The translations under genes and the position numbers were made by a program. The notes beneath the pieces are model-generated. The model was not told where the DNA came from. It saw only the letters and a list, made by a program, of their open reading frames with translations, and did no database searches. From Paramacrobiotus metropolitanus (Eukaryota; Tardigrada; Eutardigrada; Parachela; Macrobiotidae): DNA of 64,000 nucleotides. Numbering within the stretch: the stretch's first letter is position 1; each line of letters begins with the position of its first letter. Positions 22,494 through 34,700 of the stretch are shown in pieces. The stretch is taken from the NCBI RefSeq assembly GCF_019649055.1, contig NW_026570221.1, forward strand, positions 4,420,720-4,484,719, read 5' to 3'.

Positions 22494-24374
22494 TCTACAT
22501 ATAATAATAACGCAGTCTGTTGCCACTCTGTTGACACACAGGTTGCAAAAGCTGCAGCAGGAATATGTTAGAAAAATTTGTTCTATTAACTAAAATTTAA
22601 TATGTCCACACCCTTATGTGCAGATATGTCTTGCATCTGCAGCTCGCACAAGATGGCAAGCAATCACAGGTTCGACTTTTCCGGTGTCCACAGAAAAAGA
22701 CAGTCGTTTTTGTTTCTGTTTTTTTAATCGTTATCGTTTGCTGGAAAACAGACCATGCTGCGAAAAATAATAAAAACTCGTTAAAATACACTGACTTTGG
22801 TAAACTCCAACCGAAATTTTCATTTTCTTACGTTCATGTTCATCTGCGTATTTCACGTCCACTGCTGGCCACCTCCCGGGCCGGCTGAAAGCAATTCGCG
22901 AACCGAAGTTCAGTGCTGTAATAAAACACATATTGCACACGTAAAGGGCATATTGCACTTTAATTTTGCTTTTTTGGAGGGCATACTACAGACTGATGCA
23001 GTAATGATAGCACCAATAATTAAAAAACTGAAACCATGCGGTGGTTTCACGACATCCTCTTAGTTGCAAAAAAAATTGCAGAAAAGCAGAATGAGAGAGT
23101 TAGTTAATTAAATGTTTATTAAACGTTACGAGGGGTTTTAATGCTGAGAAATAAAACATCAGAAATATTTACTTTTAATGGGAAACAGGGACCTGTCTGT
23201 ACTATACGTAATCACAACCATTTCTGCCAAAGTCCAAGCAGTCACAATATCCAGTTGATCCAAAAGCAGTCAATGGAGATTAAGGAGGACACATGAAAAC
23301 TTCCGGTCAGTACACCAATAGCATCGATTTCTGAAACTAGTTCTGTGGTTCCAGCAATTATGTGTTCAAACTCGGAGGTTCCACTGTATGTAATTTTCAT
23401 TTGCGCTGAACATGTGTCATCTTGCTGACCAGTCAAGTTACTCAGCGGCAGAGCTCTTGTCATGCTCTTATGCATATAAGCTACGCCAAGTCTCTGTGCA
23501 GTTTTTTGTGAATTTACTATTTGAGTAGAACTATACCATTCCTATTGGCGCAGTTCCCATACGTGCCATTCTGGCATCGTGGTGTCCTGCTTGGCCGATG
23601 GTCAGAAAAAATCCGCAAAAAACAATTTTTCTTAATTAAATTTTTTTGTCGAGGAATGCCAAATTCGTACTCCCAGTTTGGTATTGGGAGTAAATTAGTA
23701 CTCACTTTCTTTTCTGGTACCCGCTGTTGGTAAGATAACGCCTGTTTATATTATGTAACCGCAAATGACAGTCCGTTTCCTAATTTTTGGTTCAGAAGTG
23801 AAAACAAGGGGTATGGCTTATGCATAGCCTTACAGAGAATGAGAATGCTTCGTCTCTGTGCGTTCACATACATGCATGCGGATTAAAAATCACTGGGAAG
23901 TGGTAGTTCAGGAAGCCAAGTGCACATACGCCATACAACCACATGGCACATGCACTGCAGTAAGTCTGCTAATTAAATCTGCAGTACGGGCCCGGTTAGA
24001 ACAGAAGCGGCATTTAAAATAATGTAGAGGCATGGATGCTTTCCCATTTGGTTTTTCATTAACTAGTAGTACCACATGTGCCATACGGATGACACATTCA
24101 GGCTTCAGCAGCTCAAATGCTTCATTCGCCTTTTAATCGTGACACATTTTAGGGGCAAGAAAAACTTCTTTTATGCACAAGTACAATACTATTATTATAT
24201 GTTATATGCTTTGATCACATGAAATGAAAATGCATCAACTGCAGATACGTGTTGTGAATATTTTTTTCGATGTATGAAAACTTTATAACGTATAACTGCT
24301 GGCGTTTTGCCGCCAGCAGTACAGATGTTGCACGTTAAAGGTGAAAAAATGACTCTTAATGTTTGCAAGGAACA
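22494..24374. other. Intergenic, 5' flank of the second Hsp70-like gene
   Basis: Short open frames only, with no recognisable domains. A 90-codon plus-strand frame around 22,616-22,888 overlaps minus-strand frames and shows no family signal. No TATA box could be placed with confidence. Confidence 0.35.
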
Positions 24375-26078
24375 ATGAGGCTAGGAGTGGAAATTGGATA
24401 TAAAAGCATTTCAGTTGCTGTGTATGAAGGTGGGGTGCCTCGTCTAGTGGCCAGCCTAGCACCTGGTGTTGCCTACAGTCAGGACCGTGCCGAGTGGTAT
24501 TTTGGAACTGAATCTCGCAGCTACAGGCGGGATGAACGGTTTTTATATATTCCCACTGTTAAGCATATGTTGCTGGCCTACGGACGTGGAGGAAAGGAAG
24601 CTATATTTCCGCTACTGATGAAACAGCTATTTGGATACGTCAAACGAGTTGCTGAAAATGAAACGAAGCGCCAGCTACGAGGGGTTACCGTAGTATTGTC
24701 ACATGGCTTGCAACATAACAGCGGCATCTGCGACCTGATTGTGGAATCATGGATTCAGAACGGTATTAACGATGTGCTGTGCCTTGCTGATACGTCGGGA
24801 GTTCTTTTAAGTTTTATAGCTCAGACTGCCGATCGGCAGGAATTTTCCAAAAGCGGAGAAGAAAGCTTTAATTTGATAGTGTGCAATGCGAATTTTGATA
24901 ACTTTCAGATGGACGTCTTTGAAGTTGCCCACGATAATTTTCTCGTCAAATATCATAGTGATAAAAATATTGTGTGGGGATGTTTCAGTAAGTTGCGCCG
25001 TCAGCTACTAAATATGATCCATGGTCAACTTCAGCAGGCCGGCATGCGTCCGTTGAAAGACGCAAAGAAGCTGGACATTGAGGCTGAATGGGAAGAGCAA
25101 CTCACGCTGTTCAATGACCCTTTTACACAAAAGATATCCATTCCTGCTGCTTTTCAGGACATTGAAACCGTTATAACGAAAACCACGTATGATCAAGCAG
25201 CAGTCCATTGCATTGCTGAAATCACTTGCTGCATAAAGCGTGAGTTAATGAAATTTGGAATCATGGATGCGAAAACTCCAGCAAGCTTTGGGAAAATCGA
25301 AATTTTATTGGTCGGAGAAAGTTCGAGACTTTTACCACTCCGCAACGCTTTAGAAAGCATGTTTCAAAAACCTCTTAACTCGAGGATTCTGAGTTATGTC
25401 GACGACGCTGAATGCTTTGGAGCTGCCATAGCGAGCTACCTCACTGGCAATATAGAATATTCTAAAGAGAATCACCGTTTTTTTCGTCTACAGGAAGGCC
25501 TGGCGTTTAACACGCACAACATTTTCGGAGCTTTAACACCTGCCGCGAACAGCCAGATTAAGATGGAAGAAGCAGCAAGCGATATTTTTGTGAATGAAAG
25601 GAAATCCCTGGTTCTGTCGGGCACCTTGTACATGGGTAACATAAAGGATGCAGTTGCGTTGCCTGGATCCAGTCTTGTACTTTCTACGAAGTTAGCGGGC
25701 AGTAAACAACTTCACTACATTGAAATTGAATATAAATCAGCCCGGCAAGATATCGTCTTCATGCGACTTATAATTGCCAAAGACGTGCAACTTATATTTT
25801 GGAATTCCGCTCAAGCAAAAAGAAGTTTCCTGCAGTTTCAAACTTCTTTCACGAACAGCAGGAGCATGGCCTGGGCTACATTATATTTTAAGGCTGATCG
25901 GGCAGACGAATACAGACTTTTTCTTGACGATTACCAAATCCGCCTAGGAGAGATGGTGAATACGTTTCCCGACGCAGTTAACGGTAAGCCTGCATGCTGC
26001 AGCTTCAAGTCGAGCCTCTCTCTGGCCGTAAAACTATATTGCACCATACTTTTACTGACCAGACTTTTAGACTTTTAA
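24375..26078 (+). CDS. Highly diverged Hsp70-like protein, probable pseudo-ATPase
   Basis: Single long exon, 567 aa from the ATG at 24,375 (MRLGVEIG). The Hsp70/actin fold is recognisable by order: MRLGVEIGYKSISVAV replaces IDLGTT; VTVVLSHGLQHN replaces VITVPAxF; LIVCNANFDNFQMDVFEV replaces VFDLGGGTFDVSIL; IEILLVGESSRLLPLRNAL replaces the adenosine motif VGGSTRIPxVQ; ECFGAAIASYL replaces AxGAAxQA. The GGG of phosphate loop 2 and the TT of loop 1 are gone, so ATP hydrolysis looks lost. The C-terminal 200 residues sit where the substrate domain would be but are barely similar. A possible 87-bp intron (GTAAGC at 25,984 to TTTTAG at 26,070) is frame-neutral and would leave the same Asp-Phe-stop end. 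It is head-to-head with the orthodox Hsp70 gene 3.6 kb away. Confidence 0.7.
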   Translation: MRLGVEIGYKSISVAVYEGGVPRLVASLAPGVAYSQDRAEWYFGTESRSYRRDERFLYIPTVKHMLLAYGRGGKEAIFPLLMKQLFGYVKRVAENETKRQLRGVTVVLSHGLQHNSGICDLIVESWIQNGINDVLCLADTSGVLLSFIAQTADRQEFSKSGEESFNLIVCNANFDNFQMDVFEVAHDNFLVKYHSDKNIVWGCFSKLRRQLLNMIHGQLQQAGMRPLKDAKKLDIEAEWEEQLTLFNDPFTQKISIPAAFQDIETVITKTTYDQAAVHCIAEITCCIKRELMKFGIMDAKTPASFGKIEILLVGESSRLLPLRNALESMFQKPLNSRILSYVDDAECFGAAIASYLTGNIEYSKENHRFFRLQEGLAFNTHNIFGALTPAANSQIKMEEAASDIFVNERKSLVLSGTLYMGNIKDAVALPGSSLVLSTKLAGSKQLHYIEIEYKSARQDIVFMRLIIAKDVQLIFWNSAQAKRSFLQFQTSFTNSRSMAWATLYFKADRADEYRLFLDDYQIRLGEMVNTFPDAVNGKPACCSFKSSLSLAVKLYCTILLLTRLLDF

Positions 26079-26401
26079 TAGTTATGCCGTATGATATGCT
26101 TTTACCCAGAGGAATTCTGGTAACAATACCTGCGCTTGTAGGCTTTAGTCTGAAGTAGTACGGTAGTGACCACAGTAATTACGTTGTCCATTAAAAGCCT
26201 CAGCCTACTGTAAATTAAACAATTTGTTTACATGCGGTTAACGGCCATCAGAATGTAGCACTACGCTAGCCGCAGAACGCGACTGCTTTGAAGCTGTCAG
26301 ATGTTTTACGCGCTACAGCCGAAGTGGGAATCCCACTTATGAGCAATGAGCAGTAAAGGTTGTCGAAAAGACACTCGCTCATCGTTTAAGACTTGGCCGC
26401 C

Positions 26402-29400
26402 TGTAGCCGGCAGATATATTGGCCTGTTGGCTGTTGGCGAGCCCGGCAGGAAAGTGGTTTTTCTCCCATAATTCTGCCGAACTGCGCCCACAAATCTGCC
26501 GACCCGACCCTATGTATTGCCTATGGGAACTCCAATATATCAGCCGAACCGGCGCAAAGTGAAATTTGATACCTTTGTTGAGCGCAAGCCTGCAATAGCA
26601 CGGCCGGGCTGTATCATGTACCCACAGGAGTTTTTTGCTAAGTGTGAATTCATGCACACTGCACAGATATCATCGCAAAACATAGTAAATTAATTAGATT
26701 TAATAAATCTATTTTTTTCCAAACAACTATTCTGCTTATACCTACAAACTGTGGATGGTGTATATTATCCTTAGACAGTCTTACATAAAAATTACCACCT
26801 ACTTTATTCGGCAATACCCACTACATAACAAAAAATGCCTGCGCGCTGTGCAACAATTAAAATGACTCATTTAAGCAATTGAAAAAACACCCAAAAACGT
26901 CAGTGTTAACCACTGCACAAACTAATTCTATATGCCTGCGCTTGATGCAACTGTAAACGAAATAAAAAAGTTTTATAAGAAGTATTAGTTAAAAATTGTC
27001 AACATATGGCAACATACTGTCAGTTTAACTGGTGGATGTCATGCAAAATTACACCCAAAATTAAAAAGTAATTTTCAAATAACGACCAATAGATCTGCCG
27101 AACTGCGCCAATATTCCTGCCGACCCGACCCTATGCGTTGTTTATGGGAACTCCAATATATCTGCCGAACCGGTACAACAGTGAAACTCGATATTCTTGA
27201 TGAGTGCTTGCCGGCTTCAACTGTCCGTGGGAGCCTTGCAGCTTGACATACTGTTGATTGGGATATTGTACCAGCGGGGATATTGTAACATCTCAACAGC
27301 TTTCAAATTTTTTAATGTTGCACATTCGAAAAGTTGATTATACACAGAACACATTTAATGAGATTCGGTTGTCATTTCCAAGGGGATAAAAAAAGGTTTG
27401 AAAAAGTGGGGATTTGAATAATTTGTGTAGTGGCTGGTTTATGCAGCTGAAAACTCGTGGCAAAAGGTCGCCGATGCCCAATTAGCTTTGATAGCAACAG
27501 CAACAACATACAAACAGCAACTAGATAGGTCTGAAAAAAGTATCTTGTAGAAATGTATATAAACTAGGCATATAAACTGCCGTAACAGCAGTTTAATGTC
27601 CAAGTTCTTGTGAAGAAACAGCCATTACAATAACCGTGTTAGTCTGTAATAATATATAGGTATTATTGTCGCTGACTCTCATCCAGTGTATAAATGAAAC
27701 TTGTTGATTGTATCATACATGATACGATGATAGCATAGTATTATGTCCATAGTAATACTTGGACGTATACGTATAATTCGTAGTAAATAGGTCCAAGTTA
27801 ATTAATTAACGAAACTGCATAATATGATCATGATTTCCGTAGTTGAATCTACTAACGGCAAATGCAGCACCCTGACAGGAAGACCGCCGCAAATTATTTG
27901 TTTAAGCTCAAATAGGTATAATAATTGTCAACGACAATGAACAAGCTTCGTTTATATACTGAATGATAACTTGTATGTAATTATTTTGTTGCAACACAAA
28001 TGAGTTTGTTGTCAACCATCGCTACTACAATTATTATACCTATTTGTGCTTAAACAAATTATTTGCGGCGGTCTTCCTAACATATACGTCCAAGTATCAC
28101 TATGTACATAATTATCGACCGAAGCAAAGCGGAGGTCCTCTATGTTCAAGAAAACAGGAGTTTGTGTCCGTCGGTCACGCACGTCGGTCACGCTCTTAAA
28201 CTTCTGTCGGTCACACCGACTAATGCGACTATATTGATAGTGAAGCCCTAAATTAATTTATCGATTGTTGCTTTTATGGATTATTTGGATTAAAGGTCAC
28301 GTTGAACCGGCGTGACGCAATACAACTTCAATAATTATAGGTTTCAAAAGGGCTTAAATTAGCAAGTCGCATTCTGTGTGACCACCAGAGCAGAACCGAA
28401 GGGGTTCAGCTTTGTGCCGCCCACTACCGTCGCAAAGGTCACCCGTTCGCTAGAAGTAAGCGAAGAAACGATGTGCCAGATGACGAAAAATCATCAAAAT
28501 ATCCGCCAAGCGAGAGGAGAGCGAATTTGTAGTCCGAGCAGCGGATCCAGTCAGCGCCGGGACCGGCAAGCGGCTGTCCGCAGACGCGCTATCGCACCGG
28601 CTGGACTACACCATAGCGCTAACCGAGCGCGCAAAGAATAGCTTGCGAGAAAGCGTTCCTCCATACTTCGAGTTTGTTTATCCCGGCCACTTTGAGTTTA
28701 CAGTTCCCGTTCCAACCACCGGACACTTAAGTTTACCCGCATGAACAGGCTGCAACCATTAAGCAGAGAAAACTATCACTCAAAAAAATGATTTAATCAA
28801 AAGCTGGGGCAGGCGCACCATTTCTATTAAACTTATAAAAAAAATATCAATAATGATGTCCGATATGCATTGTTCATCCTTTTATTACGGACATCACAGA
28901 TAGTAAAGAAACAGGCTGCTGCAACTTGATGTTTAATTCTGTTTCGGGCTTCGCTTCGGTCTTTTAGTGCTAGCAAACAGCGGTGCACTTCCCTAGTATG
29001 TTGCTCATATGTTGAAAACTATAAAGTACAGTAATGCTTTGTAAGTATTTAATTTAAGTAGGTAAACGCTTTTCTTTCGTTTACAGTTCCATTCGGGCTG
29101 GCACAAAATTACTGTTCTTCGTTTGTACACTTACTATTGCCGAATGAAATACGAAATAATTTTTAAGTCAAACTGTCTAAGGATAAAACTTACACCATCC
29201 ATAGATTGTAGGCATAAACAAAATGGTTATTTACTGTAGAAAAAATAATTAATATACTTACTCGATAATTTACTATACTTTTGCGATGATTTCTGTGCAT
29301 GAATGGACTCAGCAGAAACGCTCTCCTGCAAAGATCAGACACGGTGCAAGAGAAATCGCGCGCTTCTCTCTCTTTAATGCCGTTGCAATAAGCTTAGGCG

Positions 29401-29630
29401 GCTGTATGGTGAACATGATACAGCCCGGCCGGGCTATTGCAGACTTGCGCTCAACAAAGGTATCAAATTTCACTTTGAGCCGGTTCGGCTGATATATTGG
29501 TGTCCCCATAGGCAATACATAGGGTCGGGTCGGCAGAATTGTGGGCGCAGTTCGGCAGAATTATGGGAGAAAAACCACTTTCCTGCCGGGCTCGCCAACA
29601 GCCAACAGGCCAATATATCTGCCGGCTACT
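26402..29630. mobile_element. 3.2-kb element with about 220-bp terminal inverted repeats
   Basis: The left arm 26,402-26,625 and right arm about 29,418-29,630 are inverse copies (TGTAGCCGGCAGATATATTG... / ...CAATATATCTGCCGGCTAC). A third, partial copy in left-arm orientation lies at about 27,085-27,240. The right end lacks the final A of ACA. No transposase is seen, so it is non-autonomous or foldback-like. The outer 12 bp match the 17.2-kb element. Confidence 0.8.
27877..28078. mobile_element. 202-bp palindromic MITE nested in the 3.2-kb element
   Basis: Arms of about 50 bp, AGGAAGACCGCCGCAAATTA... and its complement ...GCGGCGGTCTTCCT, nearly perfect. No clear target duplication is seen. 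Confidence 0.75.
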
Positions 29631-29914
29631 GTATCTGCGGCACTGTACACGGGACACTGAACTACATTTTGCTCAAATTAAGTGCATGGCGTAGGTACAG
29701 AATTTCACCCTTGTATACCCTTGTATATTCTTCTTCTTACTTGTACCAGCAAATGTCATTTAGTTTACTTAAATTCAGATATGCGGCAGTTAGAACAACA
29801 GAACAAATTACAACTCTTATGGCTCTTTATATCATTGTTTATTTCTAAGCCTACAACTTATATTCAGACAAAGAAGGTGAATCTAAAGATGCATGGGCAT
29901 CCTCGCATACGTTT
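29631..29914. other. Short non-coding gap
   Basis: Nothing recognised between the long-TIR element and the next open frame. Confidence 0.3.
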
Positions 29915-30220
29915 GTGGCCCTGGTATCGGATCAAATGGACAGCAGCATTCCCATTACTGCGTCGATGGATGATTACAAGCCAAGCATAATTACGGTCAA
30001 GAAAATCAATACGGCTACCCGTACTGTCGTTGTTCAACGATGCCAGTTGTCCGCAAACGAAAAATTAATGAAAAGCGGCTATTATGTGGAATTGCCGCTC
30101 AGAAAGCAAATGGCACGTGCTGAACACGAGTTAGTTGTTTTACAGCTGGATCTTCAAAGTTGTATTCGCATTCGCTGTCCTGATAAGCAAACGGCTGCAC
30201 TCTGTGTGAAACAGTTTTAA
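29915..30220 (+). CDS. Possible exon of an unknown gene
   Basis: A 94-codon frame from ATG at 29,936 to a stop, coding SIPITASMDDYKPSIITVKK...YYVELPLRKQMARAEHEL...CVKQF. The composition is protein-like and no overlapping frame is better, but I recognise no family. No partner exons were found. It could be a relic exon next to transposons. Confidence 0.3.
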   Translation: MALVSDQMDSSIPITASMDDYKPSIITVKKINTATRTVVVQRCQLSANEKLMKSGYYVELPLRKQMARAEHELVVLQLDLQSCIRIRCPDKQTAALCVKQF

Positions 30221-31309
30221 CTTTTGCGACATCAGCTTTTTTCGGTGAGTATCCTTTCTACAAATATTTCAGAGTATTCATTAGGGTTAACTATTGAGTT
30301 TCACGCGTGCTACTTTATTGGGTTCAGAAATAAAATACGGTTTATCCATTTGAGCACGTTGGCGTTTTATTTCAAAACCACAGTACCAACATGTTAGCTT
30401 AAAAGGATTGTAGCCGACCGACAAACTTGGCGCCACATTTTGACCGGCATCGGTTTTGGGTTGCGTGGCTTAAATTTTACATATCTATCAAATGAGCAGC
30501 GTAAATTCGGACATTATTCGGTGACTAATAATTGTGCCCGCCTAAAATACTAGGAAATCGCACTCGCTTCTGGCGGGCACTGTATGACCGAAGCGTAGCA
30601 GTAAATTTATCAATAGCTTTTATCTACTTATGTATAAGCGAAAATCTGCAGAATGAATGTTGCGATTTTAAAATACTTATTTATATACAGTGTCCGTAGA
30701 GTACAATCATGTGACCGGTGTGGCCTCCCAGGCATCGCAGTATTCCGCTGTTCTCAGAATATGGCAGACGTCTTGAATCGGAGATTTTCGCCGGTCATAT
30801 TGAAAAACATTGTGTTAAACTAAAAAACGAAAGCTTTTTGGAGGGACACGTATTTACGGTTTCAGTTACGGTGAACTTCCTTCTGGGCCGGCGGATGCAT
30901 GGTTTCACCGGTTATAGATGTGTTTCTGGACAATTTTTACTTATTGCGGTTTTCAAATTTCTTTGAAGAATCAGGTGACGTCAAGTCTTGCTTTTACTCA
31001 ATCGCCATTCAAGTTGTGGCAGTAACTTTCCCGGCGAAAAACCAAAATATTTTCCACATGAACTGACTGTTAATGTGCATTCGCTCTCATACGGCGGGAC
31101 GGTACTAGAATTGGGCCTTTGTAGGATGTCGGTTGTGTGAGAACGGGCTGTAGCAGGCACATCCGGTGCGCTGTACCGCTCAGCTTAGCAGTCTCGAATG
31201 CCCGTGCAGCGGTTGTGCGGGAGCATGCCAGCTGGCCGTTCCCCTGCAAGCCGAACCCCCCAAACAACGGCCCCAAATTAAGGCTTCGGATAGACCGATA
31301 AGCCGGTTA
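30221..31309. other. No gene recognised
   Basis: Contains only short random-looking frames; the downstream (3') flank of the minus-strand retroelement begins at about 31,100. Confidence 0.4.
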
Positions 31310-32412
31310 GTGGTACTTCGTGGCGTATATAGGAAGCGTAGGCGTCAGATCTCCAGCGTCCGTGGAATGATGTTCATTAGCAGCTGCACTGGAAGCGGCC
31401 CCTACCCGGAAACTGTGTGGAGTAAATAAGTGACCGTTGGGAACCCCTGTAGAGCTGAAAATAACTCGCGAGTAAAAGCAGATCTCGTGACCGGAAGGCC
31501 GCCAGTGGCCAGGTACAGGGCAGTGTGCAGACATTTTAGACTATTCCTAAGTGCTAAGTAGTTCCGCATCGCCCGTACAGCCCAGACAGACCGACCAGAA
31601 GCTTGCAATGAAATCCGACAACCTTTGCGATATTGATCGGGTTTAGAAGACCGGAGGTATAGATGAACTTTTTCCTTCACGTATGACACATCCGTAAAAG
31701 AAATATAATGGCTGCCAGATGCTGGGATAATTTCACCGATGCGCAGAAAAGCAAAGAAACACAATGTAAACATGCTCCAGTATAACTGTTTTTCAAAAAC
31801 TGACAGAAGGGGAGATTTGTCGATATTAATTTTATTAATTTTCATATGATCGATGGTAATCGGCAGTCTGCGGTCAGTAACGGTACTGCAAAGGCGTTTG
31901 TAGCCGATCATGCATTTGCAAGATGTTCGGTGCGTTAAACTCAAAATTCAAATCACTTTCTCTGAACGCATTAAATAGAGCTGATAGATAAACTTTGGCT
32001 GACGAATACGACAAGCCGCTTTCAAAAATAAACGCCACAAAGCGTAATATGGTAGGTTTAGTAATATGCACGGAAGATAAGCGAAACTTGTTACAAAACT
32101 CATTAAACCTGTTTAACGCACTTTGATAAGTTCTTCGAGAAGACGGCGCAATATGGTTATGACACAATTTGTTGAGAGTCAAATCAAGAGAATTTAGCGA
32201 TGCATCAGGTGATAATCGTAAAGATCGCGCAAGATGATTTCCGGTACCACTGTTGGTTTCGGTTCTGCATTTGGTGCTAACATGAGAAATCGTGGCATCT
32301 GAAAGCGGGACAAAGCGTCAGCGATCTTATTATCGATACCGGATGTATGCTTAATCGTTAGTGTAAAATTAAATCGTGCTGCAACGGCCACCATTCGCCG
32401 CATAAGCCCCAA
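31310..32412 (-). pseudogene. DIRS/Ngaro-type retroelement: RNase H tail and tyrosine recombinase
   Basis: The first segment (32194-32412) has IKHTSGIDNKIADALSRFQM and APNAEP, typical of the RNase H end of DIRS-group Pol. Next comes a tyrosine recombinase: SSRRTYQSALNRFNEFC (N-terminal arm-type domain), AFLRIGEI (catalytic Arg box), PHSFRVGAAS (HxxR box), then in another frame RWRSDAYASYIRH (final W and Tyr box). So Arg, His, Arg and Tyr of the active site can all be seen, but in three frames with shifts near 31,920, 31,500 and 31,340. This group inserts by recombination rather than by a DDE integrase. The 5' part is cut off at about 32,412. Confidence 0.75.
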
Positions 32413-32495
32413 TACGATTCGGCTTCGTGACTTGTAACTCTCCCACGCTTGAGATACCTATGGGTGCCACCGTGTACATTAATTGTAATTTTATA

Positions 32496-32892
32496 TATGT
32501 GGAACGTTTCGTACCAAAGAAAAAAACTTGAACGCTTTTTTCCTTCTTGTCGTCACTGTAGTCATCTGTAGACTACCGGTAGACATCCTGTAGTCAACCT
32601 GTATACATCCTAAGAAACCAGGTGACTACAGTATGTCTACAGTGGTGTCTACGGGCTGTCTACAGTTAACTACCGGTGTATACTGTATACACGCAGAGTA
32701 TCAAGCTGAGCCTGAAAAGAGCTGCCTGTATACAGCGGCAGACATCCTGTAGACAACCTGTATACATCCTAAGAAACCAGGTGACTACCGATTGACTACA
32801 GGGTGTCTACAGCATGTATACAGATGTCTACTGTTCTACAAGGAGAGAAAAAACGATTTACTTTTTTTCTTTGGTAGGAAGCATGCCACAGG
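32496..32892. mobile_element. Non-autonomous TIR element (copy B)
   Basis: Ends GGAACGTTTCGTACCAAAG and CTTTGGTAGGAAGCATGCCA with TGTAGACA/TGTATACA-rich interior, as in copy A at 9.4 kb. It interrupts dispersed-repeat copy 1. Confidence 0.75.
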
Positions 32893-33002
32893 TGAATTCG
32901 GCAAGTATTACGATATTAGTTTCCGCCGTCATTGTTGCGATGCGCTATGATGATACATTCCTGCAAAGTGATTACAACACACCGTTACTGTGTTACCGAG
33001 TA

Positions 33003-33066
33003 GGCTAGTCGGAGCCTGGGATGCCGACACAGTATTGAGCGGTAGTATCCCACGCGCCGAGTAGCC
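33003..33066. repeat. Conserved stem-loop, copy 1
   Basis: GGCTAGTCGGAGCCTGGGAT pairs with ATCCCACGCGCCGAGTAGCC with three mismatches across a 24-nt loop containing GTATTGAGCGG. See copies at 49,924, 51,691 and 60,693. Confidence 0.7.
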
Positions 33067-34700
33067 ACTGGCGCTGTTAAACGGTGAAATTGATACTACA
33101 AATATTATTGCAAATCCACGTGCCGTTGATCAAGGATGTCAGAATAAATGTGGGGCCAGCTGAGCCGCTTGTTCGCGGCAAGAATAAAACGCTGTGTTGT
33201 AATGCTAGAGTTTTATGTGAATAAACAACCATCTAGTCGCCAGAGCGGGTCACATATGAGTTTTGTGTAAGTGCACTACTACGAGTACATGATGATCTCG
33301 AATACATCTCGTACATAACACATGTACATGATATATTATTATACATCTATTGTACACGTACATGAACATCTCGAATATTTAGTATGACACTACGTATATC
33401 TGGCCTGTTGTATCCCGGGAGTGCAATTCTGTACTTATTTCCAGCTCTTTGGTTCTAATCAAACAATTTAGCCAATGTGATATATGTACGTAGCGGCGGC
33501 GTATACAGTACTTCATTAATACGGCTGCTCGCTACGGAGCCAACCAGACAACTATTTACTAAACAAGGTGACAACAATGGACAGTAGATACGCCGGAAGG
33601 AAGCTCACCATGGCGTGAAGGACGAGGTACTCTGTACTAGTACGTCGCTGTACCACTACGTATAGTCATACACTACAGCCAAAAATGCCACTTTTTGTAT
33701 CTATATGTTTCTGCAAATACAGTACGAGTATAGAAAAAACTTGTCCCGAATCCCGAAATCCCAGCGCATCCATGCGCCGGGAGCATCGTCCTACTCAAGG
33801 GGCATCACTGTACTGTATGTACTCGTACAATACAGCCCCTCGATAACCGCGTTGGCCGGGAGTTACTCTGCTGTAGGTACATCGAATCCAAGTAGAGCAC
33901 CTCCAGCAGTAGCCATTAATGTTTTGAAGCGGCTACCGCGACAAGATTTTAAGCGACGACTTGGTCGATCACGCCAAAACAGATCTAGCTGCAGATCCGA
34001 GGTAAAAGTCACGAGAAACTTCTCTGGGACCGGCTGATCTGAAGGTTGTTTAGTTGCCGCATAAAGTAATCGTTCATACTGTTGACTGTGTTGGCTGCAC
34101 TACCGTATACTGTATGTACAGTAATACGTAATAGTGATACTGGTACGCGTTTATTTATTATTATTATGCATCAAATTACTATGTATTTATTTGTGCATAT
34201 TTTGTATCTAATTTTTAATGGCACTACTACGTATTTACTTCATACGTTATTAGTATTGCGGACCTGCGGTTATGTAATGTGGATCGAGAACGAAAAAACC
34301 ATGTGCTACAAATTTAACAGTTTTATAATTTAACAGGTTAATAGTTTTGACAGGAATATAATTTTTTCTACAGGTGTTGCTTTATTCGTAAACCTTGCGG
34401 TTCGACTTTGTTCTGCATGTGCAGTTATGCATTTCAGAACTGGCTAAGCCGTTATAAAAATCATTTATATCAGTTCCTGACAGATGGGCGCGCCGGAAGT
34501 TACGCTTACCGCCAACGAAACGGACAATTACGCGTTGAACGATAGTAAGCTGGCAAAAAAAGCGTTAAAGGAAAAAATACAAGTGTAACTGTACAAACGA
34601 AGCGTGTGCTAGAACGGTACAATCGATACGGATTTTTGCCGACAATCATTTATTTTCACCGACTACATCGTACTCGTACATGCAGACACACTCCTCGTAT

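Larger units (their letters stand above)
32461..34700. repeat. Dispersed repeat family, copy 1, with nested MITE
   Basis: Starts with GGGTGCCACCGTGTAC (as at 60,570) and continues, after a MITE, into CGATGCGCTATGATG, the 65-nt stem-loop at 33,003-33,066, then TGGATCGAGAACGAAAA-like sequence and the block GGACAATTACGCGttGAACG at about 34,525. The same order of blocks recurs at 49-52.5 and 59-61.5 kb. No protein is recognised in any copy. Confidence 0.7.

Noticed and set aside
22660-22690. tRNA B-box-like GGTTCGACTTTTCC
   Set aside because: No matching A box, acceptor stem or anticodon arm around it.
28378-28641. 87-codon Arg-rich frame inside the 3.2-kb element
   Set aside because: No domain, no codon signal, no splice context.
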